From contig BDSI01000001.1 of NCBI GenBank assembly GCA_003117195.1, positions 2,700,721 to 2,764,720 on the forward strand: a stretch of DNA of 64,000 bases, read 5' to 3'. Position 1 is the first letter of the stretch. Each line of letters starts with the position of its first letter. Positions 1-10,964 of this stretch are shown in pieces. Under the pieces are notes generated by a model, which searched no databases, was not told the DNA's origin, and saw only the letters and a program-made list of their open reading frames with translations. Source of the DNA: Eudorina sp. 2006-703-Eu-15 (lineage: Eukaryota > Chlorophyta > Chlorophyceae > Chlamydomonadales > Volvocaceae). Position numbers and translations under genes: made by a program.

Positions 1-1234
1 GCCAACGTCACGCCCACGGCCCCTCATAGACCTATCTGACAGAACACAGACCAGTAAAAGACAGTTGTATGCCCCAATCCACAACCCGCCAACCTCCCAG
101 GCGCCAGGATGCCACCAAGGCCTCGCAAAGCAAACGCATCGCTGAGAACTGAGCGGCACACCGTAAAACCCCGCTGGTACGGCCGCGGTCACGGCACAAC
201 ACCCTGCGAGGCCAGGCATGAGGCAAAGCTCCTACTGGGACCCCATTCCCCGAAGAGCGAGCAGCGGACTGCCGCGCGGGCGGGACGCACGCCCCCCGTG
301 CTGCCGCTGCAGGCAACCGCGGACCTCGCCGTTGACCTAGGTGTCACACCGAGCAGACACGCAGACAGCGGCCGCCGTGCGCAGCTGTGACCTCCCACCA
401 CAGGCACGTCGCTGCCCACGCTCACCCTGCCCCGGTGCGCCTGCGGCTCCGTGGGCGGGGCCAGCTCCACGTGATGCTGCCAGCGTCGCGGCCTTCGCTC
501 AGCGCCCGACGGCTCCCCTCCGTGCGGTGCGTCCTCCGCCCCGTCTCAGTCGGTGGCCTGCATGTCCGGGTCCGAATAGAACCGCTGCCACGCCATCACG
601 AAGCCGCACACCAGCATTACTGCACATGGGGGGAAGGGCGATGGCGGCGGCGACCGGGATACTGAAATGTTGGGCAGGCATGCCACGGGACAGATCAGAG
701 TGCGTAAGGCGGCACTTTCTTGGGAGTCGAGTGTCAGACCCGAGACCAAGTCCTGTGCCCCTGTCGCAGCGGCACTATAATCAGTAGCCTGCGTCGCAGC
801 GGCGCCGTGATGCGCCTAAAGTGTTGCCCCTGACACACGTGCACATGTTTGGCTCATAATACTTCTCTCTGCCAAAAGCTCGTGGCAGGGAAACCTGGGA
901 GAGCTCACTTGGTGTGCGAGGAGCGGCGGGGCGGGAGGGACACTCCTTGCCCGGCCGCGCACGAAATCCCCGGCGCCCCGCAGGGCCGACCGGGGTGGCC
1001 AGGGCGCCACGACGAGTGGGCTTACCAGCGCGCGGCATATTGTAGTATACCTGCGCCGGCTGCTCGTTGTGCCTGCTCTGCCAACCTCGCGTGGGTGCAA
1101 GTGTGTGTTGTTGCCGTGTGGCGGCTGGTGCCGGCGGTGGGTGTGAGCGCGTGCATGAGCCGCTACGGGTCTGTTCACATTGATTGCAGATCCTGGAGAG
1201 TGATTGGTTGAGCCGTGCTGCCCCGAGCAAGTGG
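1..1234. other. single-copy GC-rich flank, no gene recognised
   Basis: Several open frames of 60-150 codons cross this stretch on both strands, but they overlap each other, have no recognisable motif and look like by-products of high GC. Part of it should be the 3' UTR and downstream region of the minus-strand LysM gene that ends at 1235. I saw no tRNA, repeat array or mobile-element end. Confidence 0.5.
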
Positions 1235-2103
1235 TTAACGCTTGTCCTGCAAGCCCCCTCGCTTGGCTACCACTGCCGGCGGTAAGACTGACTCACGTCC
1301 GCCAAGGCCGATGACAAAGGGGTTCTTGGCTGCCGAGAAGAACTCGTGCGGCAGGATTCCCGAACCTATCAGCATCTCCCGCTCGCGTACTGTGAACTTG
1401 TCGATCGGCAGCTTGACCACCTGGTTGTCTGCGGGGAAATTCGTATCGTGGGACCAGACAAGAGGACAGTCAGGGGAATCGTGTCTGTGCGTTGGGTCCA
1501 CGTTGGCGCCCTGCAACTGGCGGGAGTTGTAAAGGCGTGCCCGAGTTGCGGACCCTTACCGCCAGCGACAACGTAGGCACTGGGATGACCCCAGATCATT
1601 GTGCCTATCGTAATACCTACCCTTGATAGCCGCAACATCCACGCCTGGGTTGAGCGCTTGGAACTCCGCAACGCTAATGCCGCGCTTCGACAGCACGTCG
1701 CTGAGGGTCTCCCCCGCGCGAACAGGGTACAGGCGGTAAGTAGTTCCAATGCCGCTGAGGATTTCCCTGTCTCGACTAGACAGCTTGTTGGCAGGCAGAA
1801 GAATGGTCTGTCCCTCCGCGACGTTATCCGCCTTGACGTCCGGGTTGATGCCCAAAATTTGGTCAATGGTTACACCTGCATAATATCCAGGTATTTGACG
1901 ATGCCGTGAGGTTGAACAGTCTGCTCCAAACTACGGTAAGTCAGCGTGACCAACTTACTTCGCTTCTTCGCAATGCTCTCTAGCGTGTCGCCCTTCCGGA
2001 GCGTGTAAGGACGCACATCGAAAGCTGCATTCCTAACGGTCAGCCGACCTCGGCTGGGCCTCGCAGTTGCCTTCTGCAGCGGGACGCAGCGCAGAGAAAG
2101 CAT
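1235..2103 (-). CDS. two-LysM-domain protein, probably plastid-targeted, three exons
   Basis: Hand-assembled exons are 2103-1959, 1875-1621 and 1428-1235. Both introns have clean ends (GTAAGT..GCAG, 83 nt; GTAGGT..GCAG, 192 nt) and their phases join exactly to give 197 residues. Residues 1-30 are basic, Ser/Ala/Arg-rich and acid-poor, like an algal plastid transit peptide. LysM 1 spans about residues 33-76 (starts YTLRKGDTLESIAKKR, ends EGQTILLP). LysM 2 spans about 95-141 (YRLYPVRAGETLSDVLSKRG to NQVVKLP). Each LysM is followed by a similar helix, SSRDREIL and TVREREML, so the two halves look like an internal duplication. LysM folds bind N-acetylglucosamine polymers; plastid LysM proteins of algae and plants have poorly known roles. 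The last exon could continue past a possible GTGAGT donor near 1290, so the C terminus is uncertain. Confidence 0.8.
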
Positions 2104-3278
2104 GACTGCAACTACAAGCTATACAGCTTGAATTGGTTTACCGGCAAAGCCTAATAACAACCATACCGACGTGACGTTGGTTGTGTAACTCCAGCAGCTG
2201 TTGCGCTCGGGTTGTCGTCCCTGCACGACATTTCGCACGGAATCAAAACGAACAGTTGGTCGACAGATTTGGCCCAGGACGGCCAGTCTCGTTGGCACGG
2301 CATATGATTGAATTACTTATCTATCTTGTGCATTTGTTCATTGAATTTTAGCGTGTTCGGTGGCACCGTGAGATTGCATTTCGCCCTGCTGCGCCAGGAT
2401 GCTCCCAAGGGCAGTTCTGGCACCTTTCTATTCCATCTACAATAGTTATGTACAGTGCGTCCGGTTATGGATGAACCTCATTGCTTTTGCGGTAATCCGC
2501 GCCCAGGCCGTTTTGCCCGCGGCTCTCGCACGATTGCTTGAGAAATGCTGGTGGGTTGCCGTCATATAAATCCTAGCGGAGAGGCTGGATAAGATCGCAG
2601 ATAAAATGCCGATGACAGGCTCGATCCGTGTGCCGCAGGCGCAACTCTTTTGGTGCATCCGCCATCCCCGTGGCAAACGAGCCTTCTTCGGCTCCTTCTC
2701 GGTGGTGGACAAATCGTCTTTACATCGCTCCACAGGTATGTGGAGACGCGGGTTGCTTACCCCCAACCTGCTTCCGACGGCTTCTCGCTCCCCTCGCACT
2801 AGCTTGAGTTACGCTCGTGTTCTCGTGCTGGATGCGTGTTCCTCTTCAGAACATGCACTCTGCATTTTCACGCTTTGGATGCGCCAACATCTCACTGCGC
2901 AGCTTCCCTATGTTCTGATGGGATAATCCGCAGTCTAAGAGCCCTGCGCGGCGAGGAACACGGGCGGTTGGCAGGAGCATAACAACCGGAGGCAGTGGCG
3001 CGCAGCTACCTGCCAGGTGTTTGGCACCACCTTCCTCATCACGAGCACATGGCCAGGTCACCAGCATTCAGGTACTTGCACATGGCGCGCCCGGCAGCAC
3101 CCTGTATAACCGAGCAAGTACCGTGCACAGACTCTTAACCCGTGCACTGCCATCCTTCACGCTATCGATGCCCTTACATCCCTTGATGGTAATCTTGGAA
3201 CGCAGCCGCGTGTAACACTGCGAGTTCTGGTCATCTGCACGCCACCAGCCCTGGGATGTTCCGTTGTAACATCCGCAG
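2104..3278. other. intergenic region between divergent genes
   Basis: This stretch lies between the start of the minus-strand LysM gene and the first coding stretch I can support on the plus strand. It should hold the LysM promoter and probably upstream exons of the plus gene, but I cannot place a promoter element or an exon with confidence. It is locally less GC-rich near 2100-2450, as expected for non-coding DNA here. Confidence 0.35.
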
Positions 3279-4988
3279 GTTGGCTCCGACACAGTACAGC
3301 ATCGCCCGATCGATGGCGGACTGCCGCCGCAGTCGTCAGCGCACCTTTACCGGCGCTGCAAGAGCCAGCCCACGCTGCAGCAAGCGCAGCAGCCGCTCGC
3401 CGTCGGCGCGAGCCCCTCCTCCCACCGACTCGCGTCACCCAGCTGCGGTGATGAAGACAGCGGTGCTAGCAGCGATCCCGCGGTCCGCAGTCCCCCACTG
3501 CGGCGCCGGAGCCGGGGCGTCAAGACAAAGCGCGGCAGCGCCGGCAGCCTCCGCGACATCGTGCGCCCGACGCCCACACGGGTTGGCAAGCGCGACGCGG
3601 ACAATGGCACATCTTGTGACGATTTGAATTTCAAAGCCGCCGTCCATGTTGGGCAGCCAGTTTTACCCCCGCGCGCCAGCGAGGTGCCTGTGGCTGCGTG
3701 CGCGTCCGGCAGTGACGGCCCCGAGGGCCGCGGCCACGACATGGTGGCCCGTCGTGAGCTGACCTTCGCCACGGACAACGCTGCTCAGGCTGAGGTGTCT
3801 GAGCCTGAGACGGAGCTGCGGCTGCCAGCCGGCTGCCCCTCCTGCAGCCCGCGCGGCGAGGAGCAGGTGCCCGCTGAGGCAGCGGGGCAGGCGACACCGT
3901 CCGGAGCAGCTGCCGGCTTCGGGTTCGGCCTGATGGTCGTCGCAGGGGGCGCCGCCGCTGTCAAGACTGCGGCCGCAGTCGAGGGCACTGATGCCGAGGT
4001 TGCATTGGGTTCCATGCGCGCGGGGATGGCTTGCGTGTTGACCGTGACGGGTCTGTTGCAGCGCAGCGCCTGTCTCACCCCGGCGCGCGGCTCCACCGCA
4101 GCGGCGCCCTACTCGGCCACGAATTCCACAGGCACGCCGCCAATTAGCTCCCAGGCTAAGGGCACCGACTCCACGCCGGTCTTCGGTGCACACAGCTGGC
4201 TGTTCAACACACCGCAGTGCGAGTGCGCTGAGACGCCCCACGGCGGCAGCGCTGCGACTCCCGGCAGCGTGGATTTCAGCCCCCATCTGCCGCTGCCGTC
4301 TGCCACGCTGCTGCTGCGCGACAGCCCTTCCGACACTGCCGGCGGCAGCATCAGCACCGACGGCCGCGCCGACACTGCCCACATGAACCTCCGTCCCCGC
4401 ACCTTGCTGCCAGATCAGGCTTCGTGGCCCCACGGTAGAGCGACGGAATGCGACGACACTGGGGGAGAGGCGGACGGCGGACTGCCAGGCCATGTATCGG
4501 CAGTCCCGCCGGTGTACAAGCCCGGAGGCGCGGCCCTTGCATGCAACGTGCCGGAGGCGGACCGGGCCCGGACACCGCTTGGGCAGCTCCGGACGCCGTT
4601 GCCGTCTAATAATGCTGCGGGCTGGCCTACCCGCGACACCACATCCACAGCGGCGAAGGCATTTGAGGGCACGAGCGGGGTTTCCGGCCCAGTCACGCAC
4701 CGGTCAGTCGGAGGTGGCCAGCGGCGTGCAGGGCCCGCGACCCCGGCGACGGTTTCAGCGCTGCCGCTCGCCTCGACGCCGGGTTCGGCCGCCGTCTCGG
4801 GTGCGGCGTCCGCGCCCCGGCCGGCCAAGTCGTCGGGACCAGCGTCGGTGACGCGGCGGGGAAGCGCCGGCAGCGGCGAGTGCAGCAGCGGCGGTGCTGC
4901 GGTCACGAGCGGCAGCAGCAGCAACAGCTGCAGCAAGACGCCGCGGTACCTGCAGTCGACGATGTCGTGGGCTCTGAAGCACGGGTAG
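3279..4988 (+). CDS. last exon of an unrecognised Ala/Ser/Gly-rich protein
   Basis: One frame is open from 3270 to the stop at 4986-4988, the longest open frame outside tandem repeats. A stop at 3267 and an acceptor-like CCGCAG ending at 3278 suggest the exon begins at 3279 in phase 0 (570 codons with stop). The product is low-complexity. An acidic/basic N-terminal part (CGDEDSGASSD, then RRRSRGVKTKRG) leads to a Pro/Ser/Thr/Ala/Gly-rich body, and the protein ends in the ordered-looking tail SKTPRYLQSTMSWALKHG. I recognise no catalytic domain, membrane segment or signal peptide in this exon. Upstream exons must exist if this is the last exon. A shorter start at the GTG of 3561 is possible but would ignore 94 open codons. 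Overlapping minus-strand frames are shadows. Confidence 0.5.
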   Translation, partial: VGSDTVQHRPIDGGLPPQSSAHLYRRCKSQPTLQQAQQPLAVGASPSSHRLASPSCGDEDSGASSDPAVRSPPLRRRSRGVKTKRGSAGSLRDIVRPTPTRVGKRDADNGTSCDDLNFKAAVHVGQPVLPPRASEVPVAACASGSDGPEGRGHDMVARRELTFATDNAAQAEVSEPETELRLPAGCPSCSPRGEEQVPAEAAGQATPSGAAAGFGFGLMVVAGGAAAVKTAAAVEGTDAEVALGSMRAGMACVLTVTGLLQRSACLTPARGSTAAAPYSATNSTGTPPISSQAKGTDSTPVFGAHSWLFNTPQCECAETPHGGSAATPGSVDFSPHLPLPSATLLLRDSPSDTAGGSISTDGRADTAHMNLRPRTLLPDQASWPHGRATECDDTGGEADGGLPGHVSAVPPVYKPGGAALACNVPEADRARTPLGQLRTPLPSNNAAGWPTRDTTSTAAKAFEGTSGVSGPVTHRSVGGGQRRAGPATPATVSALPLASTPGSAAVSGAASAPRPAKSSGPASVTRRGSAGSGECSSGGAAVTSGSSSNSCSKTPRYLQSTMSWALKHG

Positions 4989-6257
4989 GCTTGGGCAGGA
5001 TGTGGTCCTCAACGGCGAGACCACCACAGGTAGAGATACAGCGCGGACGCGCGAGTGCCTGAGGGCAATCTTCTGGGGCTCGTTTGGGGGACAGCGAGCG
5101 CGGCGGCATCGACCGGTGCATCGGGGGGTGAATGTACGCAGGAGGCATTCACGCAGAGGCACCCAAGGCAATCCCTTGAAGCGTTGCGACGCCTGCGGTG
5201 CGGTGGGTCGATTTCACGTGCGGTATCACATGGGCGCTGGATGGCAAGCTTCGTGGAAGTTCGACCCGGACGGCCGATGTACTGATGGCAGCGGCGCATA
5301 CAGCGAGGCGGGGGGCGCCACGCAGGTGACTGAGGAGGGGCAGTGGGCGCCTGGCTGTATCCCGTCGCCTGTGCTGACTGCCGGGCACTGAGTCCTCTTT
5401 GTCGAGTGCCTGGCAGCTGCACGTCATTCCGAGAGCTTGAGTCCGTCTAAATTGATGCCAAAGCATGCTATGTCTGCCACGAGCGGGGTGTGTGCGTTAA
5501 TTGAGTAGGATTTGCGAAAGAGAAGGGCCTCTCTAGTCGCTGGGTGTGCAGTCGCTGGGTGAGCAGTACACTCTTGCATGTAGGGGCAGCAGCAGTTCGT
5601 ATTCCTAGGTGGTTGGGCTTTGGATAACTTATCCAGGATCGGTGATGTCGCTGGTTGATGAAGCGGAGGCCGATAGTCGTCGTCCGCAAGGTTTGGCACT
5701 CTATTCCAGCTGCTGTGCCTCGTGATCCATGCTCTGCGTCAAGAAGTGGGCAAGCATCGAATACGGTAGCGCCGCCGCTGGGCTAGGACTGCAGGTTGGG
5801 CAGTATTCGAATGTGTGTGGTGTGTGTCAGGGGGGCCTCATCCTGAGCTCCCGTGGGCTGACGACGTCGGCGGCTGTCGTCGTAACTTGGTTGCTTAGAT
5901 CGTGGCAGGGGACACTATGTCCGGGCCTTGCGAATTCTCCAAAATTAGCAGTGTACGAGCGTCGTAGCAGAGGACTGCACGTCCCAATCCTGGTGGCGCT
6001 TTGATGTAGACAGGATTAGGGCTCATTGGCTCGTTTCGTTTCAGCCTGACAAGGTCTGGAATAATCGGTACGCCAGGCGCCTCAATCCCCGCCAGGCGCC
6101 GTCAGATCGTGCTCCGTATCGAAAGTGACATGTTGCGCCATAGGCCAGCCCTTCATGCCACCGCGCATTCATCATCTGTCCGCGCCGGGGACCACCATCT
6201 ACTTGGGATTCCCCCTGATACCCAGGCGAAGGTACCACGTGGACGTCGCACACGTCA
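4989..6257. other. single-copy stretch before the repeat, no gene recognised
   Basis: It follows the stop of the plus-strand exon, so its first part is probably 3' UTR. Short open frames on both strands show no known motif. A near-tandem short repeat (gtcgctgggtg twice) lies near 5536-5560. The segment stops at 6257, where sequence shared with 18258 and 30400 begins. Confidence 0.4.
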
Positions 6258-6756
6258 TTCTCGACACGGCAGCATGTCCGGGATTCGTTCCTGCGGAACA
6301 AAAGTTACCACATAACACTCGGCCCCACGCACCTTACTTGCCTGTTCCCGGAGTCCGACATTCACATCCACACAACGCAGTCGCCTACTCTGCGGCTGCT
6401 CCCGCTCAGTCGCGGACCGAGCCAGGGCGCCCCATGAAGGTATCCGCCACGTTCAGGTCGTACAGTTGCACAGGCAAACGGGCGCAACTTCTGCCCGTGA
6501 AGACCCGACTGCGCACCGCATGATGTGCCAACAGGCCTTGCCACGTTGCCAGACGCTGACCCAGATAGTTACATGCACCATCGCCTGCCCTTCTTAACCC
6601 TTCCTAATTGACCCCTCGGCTCGCCTAGCCGGTCATGTGACATCATCCTGAGATGCCACCCATGTGTCGGTAAACGCTCGGACGCGCACCGCCAGGCGCT
6701 TACCTCATCACGCTGGTGCCCCCACACCCCACCTCCTGCTCATAGACGCACCCCTA

Positions 6757-7470
6757 CTACAATTGCCCCTCCTGCTGTTCCTGCCGAGCCGACCGCTGCT
6801 GCTGCTCCTCTTGTGGGCGCTGCTGTCCGCGGCGCTGCGCCTTGCGGGCCTCCAGAGGGTGCTCGGGGTCTACCGGCGCACTTGAACCGGCGCACGGGGC
6901 CCAGAGGCGGAACACGGCGGAGGGGCCACCGACGTGAAATGAGAGGGCCCGCGGCTTGGAGCCGTGATCGCAGCTACGGCACGGCATGCGCGAGCTGCGA
7001 CTCGGGCAGCTGCCGCCCTCCCTCCCCCCCTCCCATCTGCCTCCTCGGTGATTCTTCGTGCCCGGTCACCGCAAGCCTGGGTCGTGGCACAGCGGACCGG
7101 CGGTCTACCAACTCGCAAACCACGTCCACCCACCACTCATCCACCCACCATGATGTCCTCCGCCTTTGGTCTCCTGGCCGCTGATGCCCACCGCCTCCGC
7201 CACCGCCGCCACCTTCCGCAGCAGCAGCTCCGTCTCCTGCGCGCTGGCGGGCTGTTGCCCGGCGTCCACTGAACGGGAGCCCGCACCGCCGCCGCCGCCG
7301 CCGCCGCTGGCTCCCGATCCCAAACTCGCGCCCGCGTCGACCGCCATGGCCCCTGAGGAGGTGCTCGCCGTCGCTCCGTCTGCGTTGTCGCCGGACGGCT
7401 CTCGACCAACGCCAGCACCGTCGCTAGATGTCGGTAGCTGCAGCAGCCGCGTCCCGTCGCAATTCTGACA
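6757..7470 (-). CDS. candidate exons of an unrecognised minus-strand gene, copy 1
   Basis: Two stretches look coding. The upstream one (about 7470-7140) includes a Gly run, then AQETELLLRKVAAVAEAVG, and could end at a donor-like GTGGGT near 7150. The downstream one (about 6880-6757) reads PVDPEHPLEARKAQRR followed by a Gln-rich tail and a stop at 6757. The tail is rich in Gln, Glu and Arg with no hydrophobic core, as in a disordered C terminus. How the pieces are spliced is not certain. The opposite-strand frame is Leu-rich only because it reads CAG codons backwards. Copy 2 loses this stop and ends one codon later. Confidence 0.3.
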
Positions 7471-7474
7471 CGTC

Positions 7475-7549
7475 GGGTCCTTCGTGCCCAGCCCGATCTG
7501 GGTCCTTCGTGCCCAGCCCGATCTGGGTCCTTCGTGCCCAGCCCGATCT
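7475..7549. repeat. 25-bp minisatellite, 3 units
   Basis: The unit gggtccttcgtgcccagccc + gatct is repeated three times in copy 1. Copies 2 and 3 have seven units and copy 4 about two and a half. Confidence 0.95.
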
Positions 7550-8391
7550 CGAATGGGTCAATAGCTTTGACGTGGAGGCGTGCAGTTTTACCTCAAGGAC
7601 TTTCCTCGCCGAGCCCGATTGGGGTCGGGTGTGGCAGTCGCTGGGCGTGATGCCCGCAGCCTTACCGCCGCTCTAGCAGCTCCTCGCACTCGCATGCCCA
7701 AAGCGGAGCGCCACCTCCCTGCATTGTTCTCACGTTAATGCCTCAACGGCCGCCCTTACCTGGCTCCCCTGGATTCACGCGTAACCCACGTTGAACCACC
7801 ACGGCAACCCTGGGGCCCGGCCCCCCGCAACCTCCAGCCGCAACGGCGTGGGTAGCCGCCAAGCCCGCCCGCGCGCCATTTCCTTTCGACCGCAGGCTGC
7901 GCGACGCTGTACCGCCAGGCGGCAGCCACCGCGCAGGAGCTGGCGGGGGCCGCCCCGGCCGGGCTGCCGCCCTCAGATCGGCTGCTGTGGCTGCTGCCGG
8001 CCGCCGCGGCCCTGCACACCGGCCGCGCGGCACTGTGCCTGGCACGCGACCGGCAGGCGGCCATGGAGCTGGGGGAGTCGGAGGCGGCCTGCGAGGTGCG
8101 GTTGCTGAGCGCCGAACGGGGGAAGACGGTGGGCGATTGGGCGGGCCGGCGGACTTGGAGGCCGCAGGGATCCCGTGTACGGGTCAGTTGGGAACTTGGG
8201 ATGCGGCTCGAGACGTGTCGGTGACAGGCCACAGGAAATGGTTACTCGGCGATCAGCAGTCTGGCTCCATGGCACTGTTGCGCCAACCAGGCGCCGTCGT
8301 CAGTCAAGAGAGAACGACATGCTGCAGGCCTGCATCCAGCCCGCAGGCCGGCGGCAGCGGCGGCTAGCCGCACTGAAAGGGCGCTCAGCTC

Positions 8392-9911
8392 GCCGACTCC
8401 TTTGATTTTTGGCCGTGAAGTTGGCCCTTGCGGGTGCTGCCGCGCAATTTCGGGGCCGTACATCAAGCATCTCGTCGCTCCAGCCGGTGCTCAACACAAT
8501 CCGGCTCTGCCATGCCATGCTCTGCACCCATTGTCTCCACCATGACCTCCATGTGTAAAGGTAGCTATCTTGGAACTATCAGCCAGTTTGATGCTCCATC
8601 ACGTCAAGCATCATCGTGAATCCCGTTCCCGCCCTTGATACCCATGCGCCATTTCCTCCGACGTTTACGTGCAGGACCGCTCATGGTGATAGGTGATAGG
8701 CCTGGTCGGTGTTGTGGCTGTGCGATAATACGGATCTGCCCACGCGTTATGGCACGAGCTGACTCCCTTGGTGGTTACTTCTTATTGCTTGCAGGCGCGG
8801 TGGCTGCTGTTGCGGATCGATTGGCCAGGTGCAGTGGTATGTCCGCGCCTACAAGGTGATGAGTCAGCCGCTTTGTGATCGATTGCAAATCGGCCCCTTG
8901 CTCATGGCACGAGCTGACTCCCTTGGTGGTTACTTCTTATTGCTTGCAGGCGCGATGGTAGCCCATCCAGGTGTTGGTAAGTTGGTAGGTAAGTTTTGCT
9001 TCGCCAGCTTTCCACGCCAGCTTTCCACACACGATACACGCTGACCCCGCCCTCGTGTTGCTGCTGGCAGGATCGATCACTCATGGGAAGGAGTGCTTCG
9101 TCGGGTTTGCCAACACGTTCACTCACCGCCTGACGCATCCGCCTGCATCCCCAAGACCAAAGCCCATGCTGTGCACCTTAACGAGATCCCGCATCCGGTA
9201 GGTGACGATTGGGCTGGGCTCGGGATCATGTGCCGGGTGGCTCGTTGTTGGGTCGGGCCCAGGGAGGGACCGGTAACTGGGTTGGGCCCGGGGAATCATC
9301 ATTAGCAGGCTCCTGATCTTGCAGCACAGCCCTTGCTTCAGCTCCACGCCACAGCCACCTCAGCCAAGCCGTTCAGCTCCGCGCCGGAGCCACCTCAGCC
9401 AAGCCGTTCAGCTTCGCGAAGCAGCCACCTCAGCCAATCCGTTCAGCTCCGCGCAGCAGCCACCTCAGTGAAGCCGTTCAGCTCCGCGATTCAGCCACCT
9501 CAGCCCGCTCAGCACAGCGCATCGCAGCCTTTGCACACGCATTCACTTTGTTTATTATTGATTTTGTACAATGCCGTAGACCCATGAGCTTTGATCCCGT
9601 CACTTTTCTAACCCCCCCATCCCTTTTGCGCTGCGATGCCCCTCGCGACGCCGACTCCTTTGCTTTTTGGCCGTGAAGTTGGCCCTTGCGGGTGCTGCCG
9701 CGCAATTTCGGGGCCGTACATCAAGCATCTCGTCGCTCCAGCCGGTGCTCAACACAATCCGGCTCTGCCATGCCATGCTCTGCACCCATTGTCTCCACCA
9801 TGACCTCCATGTGTAAAGGTAGCTATCTTGGAACTATCAGCCAGTTTGATGCTCCATCACGTCAAGCATCATCGTGAATCCCGTTCCCGCCCTTGATACC
9901 CATGCGCCATC
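8392..9911 (+). repeat. 1.26-kb satellite module, single copy, flanked by 262-bp direct repeats
   Basis: A segment of about 260 bp at 8392-8650 (contains ggccgtgaagttggcccttg and gtaaaggtagctatcttgg) recurs at 9652-9911. Between them are one complete and one partial 159-bp monomer and a 35-bp minisatellite. The distance between the direct repeats, about 1,260 bp, equals the basic period of the array in copy 3. The module lies in the intron between the first two BROX-like exons of this copy. Confidence 0.9.
9345..9510. repeat. 35-bp minisatellite in the module
   Basis: About four and a half diverged units each start gccacctcagccaagccgtt and end with ccgcg plus five variable bases. The order of unit variants is the same in copy 2 and in the copy-3 modules. 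Confidence 0.85.
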
Positions 9912-10625
9912 CTCCGATGATCTCTTCTCCTCGATCTCGTCGCTATGTTCGTTTCAGGAGTGCCGGCGGCTGCTGGACAGGGCGGTGCGCGGGGTCGACC
10001 GCAGGTCCGACCCACCGGCCTGGCTGTCTGTCATCGAGGCGAGTGTCGGAGCCGCCGTGACCATGATGGGGCCGCCATGGATGGCGTGTAGCGGTGTAGG
10101 ATGGCGGTGTGGTGGGGTGGGGTGCGGCCCCGGCATGTAGGATGATGTAGACTGCTGCGCGCGCTGCGGGTGACGGGGGCGCTACTGGCACGGGCGGCCT
10201 TGGCAGACCACTCACGGCATCGCATGGTCGGTACGATTTGCCTGTATGTCTTACCTTGGCTCCCCGATCCCTACTCCTACCCGAATCGAGTACCTAGGGC
10301 ATCACCCGCCGGCCCCTGGATGCACCGGCCACCGGCCACCGCCCGACCCTTCCCGCCCCACGCAGGCGGACCAGTGCTCTGGCAACAGCACAGCTTCAAC
10401 ATGCCTACCAACCTCCTTCCTGTCCCCCCTTCCCGCCCTCCCCTCCGCAGGCGGAGCAGCAGGTCTGTTCGGAGCTGAAGGCGGCGATGCAGCGCGACCG
10501 GCTCTCGGTCACCTTCCAGCCGGTGCCCCGGACCGCCCCCGACGCGGCCGCGGAACCCGCAGTGCGGGTGGCCCCGGAGGCGTTCCGAACTGAGCCCGTG
10601 ATGCCGCCGGTAGGTGGGGCCCCCT

Positions 10626-10650
10626 GGCGTGGCGTGGCGTGGCGTGGCGT
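10626..10650. repeat. GGCGT microsatellite seed, about 5 units
   Basis: Short run of ggcgt just after the donor gtaggt of the penultimate BROX-like exon. Copy 2 has about three units at the same place. Copy 3 has a giant array and copy 4 about 0.55 kb. Confidence 0.9.
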
Positions 10651-10964
10651 GGGCCAGCTGTCAGACGGAATGGGGCGGGGTGGTGAGAAGATCCCGCAAA
10701 GCATGGGGCTGGGGTCCAGCGTGGGAGTCAAGCGCAGAGAATCAAATCGAGGGTGGAGGGCACAGGGCGAGCGCACGCCTCGAGGTGCTTCAGGCAGCGT
10801 GCCCGGGACGGGTGTGTCTTGCCCGCCCGCCCGCCCGCCCGTCCGCTCCCTTGAGTGTTTGCGGCTAGAGCCTGGTCACTGCTGAGCCCACACGTCCGTT
10901 GGCCTCATCACAGGTGCCACCACCAGCGGCGGCCAGGGCAGGGGGCGCCTGTCACATCATGTGA

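Larger units (their letters stand above)
7896..10964 (+). pseudogene. BROX-like (BRO1 domain, CAAX box) gene copy 1, 5'-truncated
   Basis: Predicted exons are 7896-8128, 9958 to about 10107, about 10151-10228, 10451-10609 and 10914-10964. Exon 1 reads ATLYRQAAATAQELAG then SDRLLWLLPAAAALHTGRAA, like the BRO1 helices where BROX has alternating Ala/Tyr and GEAI..LQEAEKL. The 53-codon exon has QRDRLSVTFQPVP, then EAFRTEPVMPP, matching the IYFQK(I/V)P and EPIPFEFPP segments of BROX. The last exon ends GGACHIM-stop: Cys-His-Ile-Met is a CAAX box, as BROX family members carry. BROX binds ESCRT-III and acts at membranes, using its farnesyl anchor. The copy starts inside the gene because the unit begins after the first exons, so it is probably not a complete gene. 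Exons 2 and 3 have the least certain borders. Confidence 0.65.

Noticed and set aside
6664..6885. Leu-rich plus frame resembling a membrane helix
   Set aside because: It is the antisense reading of a Gln-rich (CAG) stretch.
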